Positions 55,862 to 64,000 of a stretch of 64,000 nucleotides of DNA are shown here, piece by piece. Within the stretch, counting starts at the first letter, position 1, and each line of letters starts with the position of its first letter. Position numbers and translations under genes: made by a program. The notes under the pieces are model-generated. The model was not told the origin of the DNA. It did no database searches and saw only the letters and a list, made by a program, of their open reading frames with translations. This stretch comes from Mastigocoleus testarum BC008 (GTDB taxonomy: Bacteria > Cyanobacteriota > Cyanobacteriia > Cyanobacteriales > Nostocaceae). Where the stretch lies: assembly GCF_001456025.1 (NCBI RefSeq), contig NZ_LMTZ01000087.1, positions 1 through 64,000 on the forward strand. The letters are read 5' to 3'.

Positions 55862-56990
55862 TCGGAAAATTAAGTTTGGGATTAGATATTGGTGTCCAAA
55901 CTTCGATTTGAATTTATAGTAGAATTTTGTGCTGTAGACACCCTCATTGTCTGTGCTTACGCCCCCGCACCTCACAATCACTGTAGCCACGCCACCTACA
56001 AAATAAAACGGATGCGTCACGCTTACGCTAAGCACTAACAGTAGCCAGAAGATAGGAGATAGGAGTTAAATAATCCTTAAATCTAGCTTTTAGTTATGCC
56101 TCAGCGATTTGCAATCTGCTATAAGTCATATCACCGACAACAAATCATAAAATTATTTTGTAGAGGCTCAGCAATGTTGCTGGGTCTCTATAATAATTTA
56201 TCTGGAAATATCCTTAAAAAATAAAATCAGAATTTACACGGTTTTATTTAGTAATATCAATGCTTAGTATTAAGCATAAGCAATTTAACTGGCACTTTAT
56301 GCAAACAATTTATTGATACTGATCGGAATCAATCTAGTATCCCTTTATAAAGAATATTATTGATTAATTTTACAGTCATTAAAATGACATTTAATTTTAA
56401 TTTTTGTAGAGATATATCGAATTAAGTATTTGTATAAATAAAGGGATGAGATATTTTTTCGAGGTTAAATCTAATGTATCAAATTGAGTTTAACTTTAGG
56501 GAAATCATAGAAATGGAAATAATCAAGTCCTATATTTTCAAATATACTTTCAAAATTCAATAATCCTGGGAAACACTACATAATAATTAAATCATCGAAC
56601 CAAGAGAATCTTACTAAACTACAGATGTGAGATACAAAATACTCAGATAATAGGATTATTTTGCTCGCAAAGATGAGTAAAATTTTCCATATTGTTTTGT
56701 ATTGCTAGTAATCTGTCAGTCAAATATTGAAGGATAATTTATTGGTACTTAGTTGAGCTACAGGGTTCTTTAATTAATATTTTGTATGTTTACTGGTATC
56801 AGTCTGTCCCTGATAGTACAAATACGAACCCAAATCTTGATATCGGCATTTTTCGGTCAAAATTTTTAGAACTGAGATACCAAAATTCCAACTATAAATC
56901 ATCCAAAGTTGAAAATTATCTTAAGTTGATGTGACAGAGTACCAGTCTTAATTTTACTGCATATTAACTTATTAATCGAAGGGACAAAAT
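55862..56990. other. Long spacer upstream of the chemotaxis operon
   Basis: About 1130 bases, the longest gene-free stretch in the window. It contains the palindrome at 56162-56191 and otherwise AT-rich sequence. The promoter of the PatA-CheY-CheW-MCP-CheA operon should lie near its right end, but no box was identified. No tRNA or coding frame recognised. Confidence 0.45.
56162..56191. repeat. Imperfect 30-bp palindrome
   Basis: TAGAGGCTCAGCAA pairs with TTGCTGGGTCTCTA across a two-base centre with two mismatches. It is of the short dispersed palindrome type seen several times in the window. Confidence 0.6.
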
Positions 56991-58166
56991 ATGAGCTATC
57001 CAGAATTGATGGTAGCGAGTAATTTACTCGATGAGTTTAAACAATGCACTCAACTACAATACAGTGGAAAGCTAAACATTAAAAGTTCAAAAGAACATAA
57101 ATGGAGATTTTACTATCGTCTTGGACGCATAGTCTGGGCTACAGGTGGTACTCACCCCTTTCGCCGGTGGCGAAGATACATGGCTCAATATTGTCCAGAG
57201 ATTAATGTAGATAAAATACAGTTAAGCAGTGATGATACTTCAGAAGATTACTGGGATTATCGCATTCTAGAAATCTTGCATAAAAAACAAAAAATTAACC
57301 GCGAACAAATCAGTACTATCGTTGAGCATACAATCGCAGAACTCTTATTTGATTTAGCTCAACAAGCAAATTTCAATTTGGTTAGTTGCGAACGCAAGCA
57401 AGACGTAATCTTGGAAGCTCCAATGAGCTTTACAAGTGCAGATATGTCCTTAAAGTTTATGCAGGATTCGTGGAAAATGTGGTCAGAAGGAGGATTAGCA
57501 AATTTTTCACCAGACTTAGCACCAATATTACGTCGCTCCGAGCAACTAAAACAGATGGTTAGTCCATCTGTATATAAAAATTTTGTAGTTTTGATGAATG
57601 GTAAGTATACTTTGCGGGATTTAGCTGTAAAAATGAAGCAAACACCGCTAGCAATTGCACGTTCTCTACTACCCTATGTTCTCAAAGGTATTATTGAATT
57701 AGTAACAGTACCTGACCTACCGTTAAAAACTATCCAAAAAAATAAGAAAACAGTTCCAAATAAAGCAAAAAACTCTGGTGGTTCCCTAATTGCTTGTGTA
57801 GATGACAGCCCTCAGGTATCCCAAATGTTGGAACAAATATTGATTCCGAATGGGCTGCGGCTTGTTAAAATCCAAGACCCTTTACAAGCTTTACCTGTAT
57901 TAATAGAACATAAACCAGATTTAATTTTCTTAGATCTAGTTATGCCCGTAGCAAGTGGTTATGAAATTTGTGCTCAGCTACGTAGAGTATCTCTTTTTGC
58001 TGAAACACCAGTTATTATACTTACGGGAAGTGATGGTCTTTTTGATAGAGTCAGAGCTAAGGTCGTTGGTTCTACAGATTTTATAACTAAACCTGTAGTT
58101 GCAGAGAAAGTCATGAGTGTTATACGCAAATATTTACAGTCGCAAAAAACAGCTAATATGCACTAA
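56991..58166 (+). CDS. PatA-type response regulator (PixG/TaxP-like)
   Basis: 391 residues. The N-terminal PATAN/DUF4388-type part (about 8-60, FYYRLGRIVWATGGTHPFRR) and a helical middle are followed by a C-terminal receiver domain (about 265-385) with acidic pocket D271-D272, phospho-acceptor D315 (LIFLDLVMP) and K367 (ITKP). In pix/tax loci such proteins sit first and receive phosphate from the CheA-type kinase to control type IV pili or cell polarity. It opens the chemotaxis operon here. ATG 56991 is preceded by GAAGGGAC. Confidence 0.9.
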   Translation: MSYPELMVASNLLDEFKQCTQLQYSGKLNIKSSKEHKWRFYYRLGRIVWATGGTHPFRRWRRYMAQYCPEINVDKIQLSSDDTSEDYWDYRILEILHKKQKINREQISTIVEHTIAELLFDLAQQANFNLVSCERKQDVILEAPMSFTSADMSLKFMQDSWKMWSEGGLANFSPDLAPILRRSEQLKQMVSPSVYKNFVVLMNGKYTLRDLAVKMKQTPLAIARSLLPYVLKGIIELVTVPDLPLKTIQKNKKTVPNKAKNSGGSLIACVDDSPQVSQMLEQILIPNGLRLVKIQDPLQALPVLIEHKPDLIFLDLVMPVASGYEICAQLRRVSLFAETPVIILTGSDGLFDRVRAKVVGSTDFITKPVVAEKVMSVIRKYLQSQKTANMH

Positions 58167-58429
58167 TAGAATAGTGGTTTCGTAGGTTTCTAAGAAATTA
58201 AGATACTAAAAATTTAAAAATTTCATTTTTTGTAATTTGAATTTATTACTCATCATATCTTTATTTTTTGCTTGTAGATAGACAAGTGTATACTTTGACT
58301 AAGTTAAATAAAACCTCAAAATGAGATGACAATAATTCTTCTATATATAAAGTAATCTACCCTTAAAGACTTCATTAAAATAGATTTTGCTCACTCAATA
58401 AAAAACTTTTTAACAGATAATTAATCATC

Positions 58430-58792
58430 ATGAATACAGTTTTAGTTGTTGAAGACGGATTAACAGATATGGAAATAATTAGTAGTTATTTACAACTGGC
58501 TGGATACTCCGTCATAACTGCAAATAGTGGTGAAGATGCCCATAAAAAATTAACTAAAAATAAGCCAGATATAATTCTCTTAGATGTAATTTTGCCAGGT
58601 AAGAGTGGATTTGAAATTTGTAGAGATTTAAAAAAGAATCCAAATACCAGTAAAATACCTGTAGTTTTTTGCTCTACAAAAAATACTGATGTAGATAAAA
58701 TGTGGGGTGATATGTTGGGTGCTGATGCCTATATTTCTAAACCAGTTGATCGAGATGAATTAACAAAAGTTTTACAGAAACTTAAGAAGTAA
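58430..58792 (+). CDS. CheY-type single-domain response regulator
   Basis: 120 residues, a lone receiver domain: acidic pair E8-D9, phospho-acceptor D52 (IILLDVILPGKSG), Thr/Ser at 83 (CST) and K104 (YISKP). No output domain. It corresponds to the second gene of pix/tax operons (PixH, TaxY). The start is ATG 58430. The gap of about 260 bases from the PatA-type gene is AT-rich and may hold an internal promoter. Confidence 0.92.
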   Translation: MNTVLVVEDGLTDMEIISSYLQLAGYSVITANSGEDAHKKLTKNKPDIILLDVILPGKSGFEICRDLKKNPNTSKIPVVFCSTKNTDVDKMWGDMLGADAYISKPVDRDELTKVLQKLKK

Positions 58793-58891
58793 CAATAATA
58801 AATATCGCATTAAATACAAAATATAAGAACATGAATATTTGCACGAAAACATTTAATAAAATATCGATTATTCAGTAAAAGGAAGATAGAT

Positions 58892-59365
58892 TTGGACAGC
58901 AAAAATAAATTTTTAAGTTTTAACTTGGGTAATATAGATACAGCCGTAATTTTATTAGAAAAAATCACAGAAGTTGTACCAATCTCATTGACAGAAATAT
59001 GCAGTGTTCCCCAAATGCATAATTATATTTTAGGAATATATAATTGGCGGGGTGAAATGCTATGGATAATTGATTTAGAAGAAATGTTGGGGTACACATC
59101 AGTCATACAAGAGGCACCTTTAACTTTAAAAATGATGGTGATTGTTGTACAAGCAGAAGGTAAATATTTAGGTCTTCTAGTTCGTAAGTTAATCGATATC
59201 TGTTGGCTAGATACTGATTTAATGAAATCACCAGATCCTCAACTTTTTAAATCAGATATTATTCCCAGATTGCATGGCTACTTTATTGGTAAGTCCGAGG
59301 ATATCATTATTAGCTTAGATGCTAATGCTATTATCAAATCTCCTGCTTGGGAAATCTATAGTTAA
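58892..59365 (+). CDS. CheW-like coupling protein
   Basis: 157 residues with the CheW fold: FNLGNIDTAVILLEKITEVVPI, YILGIYNWRGEMLWIIDLEEMLGY and VVQAEGKYLGLLVRKLIDICW. It links the receptor to the CheA kinase at the receptor tip. The start is a TTG at 58892 supported by AAGGAAG upstream; no in-frame ATG lies nearby. It is the PixI/TaxW-position gene. Confidence 0.9.
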   Translation: MDSKNKFLSFNLGNIDTAVILLEKITEVVPISLTEICSVPQMHNYILGIYNWRGEMLWIIDLEEMLGYTSVIQEAPLTLKMMVIVVQAEGKYLGLLVRKLIDICWLDTDLMKSPDPQLFKSDIIPRLHGYFIGKSEDIIISLDANAIIKSPAWEIYS

Positions 59366-59504
59366 TCGAAATTTATTTTTATTTCTTATGTAAGTAACAT
59401 CGATTTATTAATAATCTCCATTCTTAAATTTTAAAAATTACAAAATAAATTTAATATTTTTCAAATAATTTGTTTATTTTTTTTGTTGTTTGAGGTTCAT
59501 ATTC

Positions 59505-62500
59505 ATGACTGATATTTATCAAGATAGTAAAGAAAAAGAATGTCATATAAATGAATTAGATAATGAAGAAAATATACAGGATGATTTTTCTTGCACCCCC
59601 TCAGATAAAATTACAGCAATTGTTAATCGTGTAAGTACAGAAAAAAAGACAACTGATGAAATATTTAAAGATTGGCGACAGCAATCAACTAAGATAGCCA
59701 ATAAAATTCGTAAAACTACAAGTATTGATACTTTATTACAAATAGTTAGTTCGGAAATCCGAGAAAATTTAGAAGTAGATCGGGTCTTTATTTATCAATT
59801 TAGTGCAGAAGAATCTGGGGTTATTTTAGCAGAATCCATCGTTCAGGGATGGACGCCCACAAAAGGAGAAATCCTCCCAGTAGTTACTTTTGGTTTAGAA
59901 ACTAAAAGCTTATATTTAGATGTCGTAACAATTGATGATATTAAAGAGGTTGAACTTACACCCTATCAATTACAGTTATTAGAAAAATATCAAGTAAAGT
60001 CTAGTTTAATTCTACCAATTTTTCTCGAAAATGATGTTTGGGGTTTATTGGGAGTACATAATTGTTCTACAGCTTGTCAATGGAAAGAATTCCAAATTAG
60101 TTTACTTGAGCGAGTGACAGTTGAAGTCACCCAAAAATTAAGAGATTTGGAAGTCGAGGAAAAATTAGCAGACCAAGCTCAAAAACAACGCTCTCTAAAT
60201 AAGATTATTGACAAACTCCAACGTCCTTACAAAATCGAACAAATTTTTAAAATTGCAACTCAAGAAGTACGTCAATTACTCAAATGCGAGCGCGTTGCTG
60301 TTTATCATTTCGAGCGAGAATGGAACGGTGAATTTATTGCTGAGTCTATAGCTACTGGTTACTCACCTTTTGTAGGAGATGAAATTCAAAATTTCTGGGA
60401 AGATACAACTTTACAGGAAACTCAGAGCGATCGCTATCGTGAACGCGAAACTTTTACAGTTAACGATATCTATGAAGCTGGTCACTCAGAATCTCATCTA
60501 GAGATTCTTGAACAATTTGAAGTGAAAGCTTATGCAGTTGCACCAATATTTGTCGGACAAAGATTGTGGGGTTTAGTCACCGCTTATCAAAATACTGCAC
60601 CGCGTGCATGGAAAAGCTGGGAAGTTAATTTTCTAAAGCAAGTTGCAATTAATTTTGGGATTGCTGTTTCCCAAGCAGAATATATGGAGTTAATCCAAGC
60701 TCAGTCATATCGATTAGCTCAAACAACAGAACGTCAGCAAAATGTAATTTATCTAACACGTAGAATTGCTCAAACACTAACAGAGAAATTTACTGACTCT
60801 TCCCAGTTTGAGATTATTCTCCAAACCACTGTTGCTGAAGTTCGCCGATTATTACAAGCAGACCATACAGTTATTTATCGCTTCAATTCTGACCGGAGTG
60901 GAGATTTTATTGCTGAGTCTTTAGATCGAGGTTGGACTTCTTTTAAAGAAAAACTCACAGAAAAACAAATAGATCCAGAATTACTCCAAGAAAACGCTCA
61001 CTGCGAGTCTATTCGCTCTTTAGAAAATACTTATAAGACAGACATTGAGCGAGGTGCTTATAAAAATGAAGAGACATACCTTCAAGATCCTCAAGCAATT
61101 AAATCTCAACAAAATAAAGCATTTGCTATTAATGATATTTCCCAGGCTCAATTTCCTCGATGCTACAAAGATTTGCTGGAACAATTTGAAGCAAAGGCTT
61201 ATTTGATAGTACCAATTTTTCAAAATAATCAACTTTGGGGATTGTTAGCAACTTATCAACACTCTGATATTCGTATTTGGGAAGATTACGAAATCAGTGC
61301 AATGGGACAAATTGCAGTATTGTTAGGAGTGGCTTTACAGCAAACAGAATACGTACGGGAACTGCAAGTGCGATCGCGTAAAATACAACAAGCTGCAGAA
61401 CAAAAACAGCTAGTTAGTAATATTGTTGAACGCATCCGTCAATCTACGGGAGATTTAGAAAACCTATTCAACTCTACAGCAAAAGAAATTCGTAGTCTGT
61501 TAAGTGCTGATCGGGTTGGAGTATTTCGTTTTTGTGTAGAAAATGGCAACTATGACGAAGGCGAGTTTATTGCTGAAGATGTTCTAAAGCCTTATAAATC
61601 GGTACTCAAAGGTAAAGTTCAGGATCGTTGTTTTAGCGAACAATATCATTCCGATTATCGCGAAGGTAAAATTCAAGCTATTCCCGACATTTATAACGCT
61701 GGTTTTAGTAAATGTCATATAGAAATATTAGCAGAGTTAGAGATTCGGGCAAACTTGATTGTACCCCTCATTAAAGGCGATGATTTGTGGGGATTCTTAT
61801 GCATTCACCAGTGTAGCGAACCTAGAAATTGGGAAGAACAAGAAATTGATTTAATCAAACAAATCTCTGTTCAATTTGGAGTTGTATTGCAACAAGCAGA
61901 ATACCTGGAAAAATTACAGGTTCAGTCTCAACAATTAACTGCAGCAGCAGCAAAAGATAAACAAGCCAAGGAAGAATTCCAAAAACGTGCGATCGAACTA
62001 TTAGCAGCAGTCAGACCTGCACTTGACGGCGATTTAACAGTGCGCGCTCCAATTGCGGAAGATGAATTAGGTACAATTGCTGATGCTTATAACAATACTT
62101 TGCAAGCGTTGCGGCAAATAGTTTTACAGGTACAAACAGCAGCTCAACAAGTTGCAGAAAACTCTCAACGCAGTAACGGAGCACTTACGGGATTAACAAC
62201 CTTAGCTCAACAACAGTCCCATGAAGTGAATGAGGCTTTAAATGAAATTCAACAAACCGTAGATTCAACTCAAGCAGTTGTCGCAAATGCTGAGTCAGTG
62301 CAAGTTGTGGTTACCCGCACCAATGCAACAGTCAACCTGGGTGATACAGCCATGAATCGGACTGTAGAAGCAATGGAGACAATTCGTGAAACTGTTGCTC
62401 AAACCAGTAAAAAAATTAAACGTTTGAGTGAATCTTCGCAAAAAATCTCTAAAGTAGTAAACCTAATTAGTAATTTTGCCACTCAAACCAACGTACTGGC

Positions 62501-62963
62501 GTTAAATGCTGCGATTGAAGCAACCCGTGCAGGTGAATATGGTAAAGGCTTTGCAGTAGTAGCGGATGAAGTTCGTTCTTTATCTCGTCAGTCAGCAGCA
62601 GCGACCATCGAAATTGAAAAGTTGGTTCAGGAAATCCAAGAGGAAACTGGAGATGTTGCAGTTGCGATGGAAGATGGTATCCAACAGGTAGTTGAAGGTA
62701 CGACTTTAGTTAGTGAAACTCGCCAAAATTTAAATGAGATTGTAGCTGCAACAAGCGAAATTAGTAGCTTGCTTCAAGAAATTACCGATGCAACCCAAAC
62801 TCAAATGTTGCAATCCGTATCAGCAACAGCATCCATGAAGGATGTCGCCCAAATTGCGAATAAAACCGCAGTTGAAGCTAATGGTATTGCTACTGTTTTC
62901 CAACAATTATCAGAAATGGCACAGGAACTATTAATGAGTGCAAGTAAATTTAAAGTTGACTAA
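59505..62963 (+). CDS. Methyl-accepting phototaxis receptor with four GAF domains (PixJ/PtxD-like)
   Basis: 1152 residues, no membrane segment. Four GAF domains (about 71-213, 244-392, 432-612, 647-798), a HAMP-like linker (about 832-872) and a chemotaxis signalling domain (about 882-1145) with the tip hairpin TNVLALNAAIEATRAGE. GAF4 has C709 in a DXCF motif (QDRCFSEQY) and C737-H738 (SKCHIEIL), 28 residues apart, the spacing of TePixJ; this predicts a bilin-binding DXCF cyanobacteriochrome. GAF3 keeps a Cys (C553) followed by Tyr, with an insertion; GAF2 has Ser330-His331 in place of Cys-His; GAF1 lacks both. ATG 59505 follows GAGG. Light sensing is inferred from motifs. Confidence 0.92.
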   Translation: MTDIYQDSKEKECHINELDNEENIQDDFSCTPSDKITAIVNRVSTEKKTTDEIFKDWRQQSTKIANKIRKTTSIDTLLQIVSSEIRENLEVDRVFIYQFSAEESGVILAESIVQGWTPTKGEILPVVTFGLETKSLYLDVVTIDDIKEVELTPYQLQLLEKYQVKSSLILPIFLENDVWGLLGVHNCSTACQWKEFQISLLERVTVEVTQKLRDLEVEEKLADQAQKQRSLNKIIDKLQRPYKIEQIFKIATQEVRQLLKCERVAVYHFEREWNGEFIAESIATGYSPFVGDEIQNFWEDTTLQETQSDRYRERETFTVNDIYEAGHSESHLEILEQFEVKAYAVAPIFVGQRLWGLVTAYQNTAPRAWKSWEVNFLKQVAINFGIAVSQAEYMELIQAQSYRLAQTTERQQNVIYLTRRIAQTLTEKFTDSSQFEIILQTTVAEVRRLLQADHTVIYRFNSDRSGDFIAESLDRGWTSFKEKLTEKQIDPELLQENAHCESIRSLENTYKTDIERGAYKNEETYLQDPQAIKSQQNKAFAINDISQAQFPRCYKDLLEQFEAKAYLIVPIFQNNQLWGLLATYQHSDIRIWEDYEISAMGQIAVLLGVALQQTEYVRELQVRSRKIQQAAEQKQLVSNIVERIRQSTGDLENLFNSTAKEIRSLLSADRVGVFRFCVENGNYDEGEFIAEDVLKPYKSVLKGKVQDRCFSEQYHSDYREGKIQAIPDIYNAGFSKCHIEILAELEIRANLIVPLIKGDDLWGFLCIHQCSEPRNWEEQEIDLIKQISVQFGVVLQQAEYLEKLQVQSQQLTAAAAKDKQAKEEFQKRAIELLAAVRPALDGDLTVRAPIAEDELGTIADAYNNTLQALRQIVLQVQTAAQQVAENSQRSNGALTGLTTLAQQQSHEVNEALNEIQQTVDSTQAVVANAESVQVVVTRTNATVNLGDTAMNRTVEAMETIRETVAQTSKKIKRLSESSQKISKVVNLISNFATQTNVLALNAAIEATRAGEYGKGFAVVADEVRSLSRQSAAATIEIEKLVQEIQEETGDVAVAMEDGIQQVVEGTTLVSETRQNLNEIVAATSEISSLLQEITDATQTQMLQSVSATASMKDVAQIANKTAVEANGIATVFQQLSEMAQELLMSASKFKVD

Positions 62964-63094
62964 AACAAAGACACATAAACTATTTGCAGTTTATTTTCGA
63001 ATTTCAGTTCTGGGTCAATAAATATAAGGCGTTCTACTAGAACGTCTTTACTCCTAACTCTTGAATTTTGTATAGACCCAGCATGCTACGTCTT

Positions 63095-63256
63095 TATTAT
63101 TCATTATTCATTACCCATTACTTATTACTGATTACTGATTACTTATTACTTATTAATTATTACTTATTACTGATTACTTATTACTTATTACTTATTACTG
63201 ATTACTTATTACTTATTACTGATTACTTATTACTCATTACTCATTACTCATTCATT
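63095..63256. repeat. Heptameric tandem repeat array (TTACTTA/TGATTAC)
   Basis: About 160 bases made of 7-bp units TTATTAC, TGATTAC and TCATTAC lie between the receptor gene and the CheA gene of the same operon. The array ends about 25 bases before the CheA start codon and would be transcribed in the operon mRNA. Confidence 0.92.
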
Positions 63257-63281
63257 AATCCTAACCCCCTAACTTCTGGTT

Positions 63282-64000
63282 ATGACTACAGACTCTTCTA
63301 TCCGCGAGCAAGGCTATATTTACTTTCTTAGCGAAGCCCCAGAACTACTACAAACCATAGAGGAAGAACTTTCCGATCTCATCGAAGACCGCAGTAAAGC
63401 AAAAGTACATAAATTAATGCGGGCTACTCATACCTTAAAAGGAGGAGCAGCAAATGTTGGTTTAGAAGCAATTAATAAAATATCTCATTCTCTCGAAGAC
63501 GTATTTAAAGCTCTCTACAATCCAGAAGTAGATATTGATAATGAACTTTATAATTTACTGTTTCAGTCGTTTGAGTGTTTACAATTAGCTTTAAACGCAG
63601 AAATTACCGGAAGACCGATAGACCACGATGAACTGCTAGGACGTGCTGCGACAATATTTGCACGTTTACAAGAAAAACTCGGTGATGCTTTTGGAGCAGA
63701 GACTCACATTCCCACTTCTGAAGAGTTGGGATTCGATATTGTTCTGTCAATTTTTGAAACTGGTGTGACCCAACGCATTGAAAGCATTACTGAACATCTG
63801 AAAAATCCATCGTCACCAGCTGAATTTGCAGAGTTTTTATGTTCCGAGGCTGAGGTGTTTCATGGTTTATCAGAATCTTTGAATTTACCTGGTTTTGGAG
63901 AAATTGCTCAAACAACTATTACTGCACTGGAAACCAATCCTGATAAAGCATTAAAAATCGGGGAAGTTGTTCTCAGCAATTTACAAAAAGCCAAAGCAGC
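63282..64000 (+). CDS. CheA-type hybrid histidine kinase, N-terminal part (partial)
   Basis: The frame opens at ATG 63282 (MTTDSSIREQGYIYFLSEAP) and is still open at the window end, 239 codons. The Hpt domain is clear, with phospho-acceptor H50 in MRATHTLKGGAANVG. The second conserved block (about 140-239, DIVLSIFETGVTQRIESI) matches the linker region of PixL/TaxA/HmpE-type kinases, which continue into P3-P5 and receiver domains. It should phosphorylate the CheY- and PatA-type regulators upstream. There is no strong ribosome site, and the 7-bp repeat array lies directly in front. Confidence 0.92.
   Translation, partial: MTTDSSIREQGYIYFLSEAPELLQTIEEELSDLIEDRSKAKVHKLMRATHTLKGGAANVGLEAINKISHSLEDVFKALYNPEVDIDNELYNLLFQSFECLQLALNAEITGRPIDHDELLGRAATIFARLQEKLGDAFGAETHIPTSEELGFDIVLSIFETGVTQRIESITEHLKNPSSPAEFAEFLCSEAEVFHGLSESLNLPGFGEIAQTTITALETNPDKALKIGEVVLSNLQKAKA

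Noticed and set aside
63068..63331. 87-codon frame rich in LLITDY units
   Set aside because: Translation of the heptameric repeat, out of frame with the CheA gene that starts at 63282.

Overview
The window comes from a filamentous, very probably heterocyst-forming cyanobacterium (Nostocales-type). Evidence: an unannotated photosystem I psaM gene; an adjacent pair of diflavin flavoproteins arranged like the Anabaena heterocyst pair flv3B-flv1B; a valyl-tRNA synthetase carrying the cyanobacterial CAAD membrane domain; a chemotaxis operon whose receptor has a cyanobacteriochrome-type GAF domain; frequent HIP1 octamers (GCGATCGC); 7-bp tandem repeats between genes; and AT-rich, loosely packed DNA with long intergenic spacers. 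Genus cannot be fixed by reading alone. No rRNA, tRNA or CRISPR array was recognised.

Layout. 1-6.4 kb: tail of a gene, a peptidoglycan-binding protein, the Flv1-like/Flv3-like pair and a membrane-anchored PG-binding/SH3 protein. 6.9-13.2 kb: a phosphatase-like protein, a giant TPR protein with a catalytically degenerate CHAT domain, and a smaller protein sharing its N-terminal domain. 13.7-25.6 kb: housekeeping and small conserved genes (dnaX, a GT2 glycosyltransferase, a BioD-like/DRTGG protein, a SLOG protein, MAPEG, YajQ, GST, TPR, psaM) mixed with tandem repeats and a 235-bp MITE-like element. 26.2-33.2 kb: FGGY sugar kinase, a PheRS-like protein with a broken or non-canonical 5' end, a PstS/SphX phosphate-binding lipoprotein, an HTH/pentapeptide-repeat membrane protein, a small membrane protein and a hairpin-rich possible sRNA.

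33.7-37.5 kb: ferredoxin-sulfite reductase followed co-directionally by a DUF4347-like protein and three DsrE-superfamily proteins, an apparent sulfur-handling cluster and one of the two best candidates for an undescribed system here. 37.9-41 kb: a C-terminal processing protease, a 5'-truncated TnpB-related transposon protein and the stub of a P-loop NTPase. 41-47.5 kb: DUF1330, GAF-LuxR regulator, peroxiredoxin, and a co-directional AmpG-like transporter / methyltransferase / BadF-type sugar kinase group that fits amino-sugar or muropeptide salvage.

48-64 kb: valS with CAAD, a coiled-coil protein, an orphan SNF2-type helicase resembling DpdE, then a PatA-CheY-CheW-MCP-CheA operon (pix/tax/ptx type) running off the window. 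The fourth GAF domain of the receptor has the DXCF cysteine and the canonical Cys-His pair exactly 28 residues apart, predicting a bilin-binding photoreceptor and a phototaxis role for the operon.
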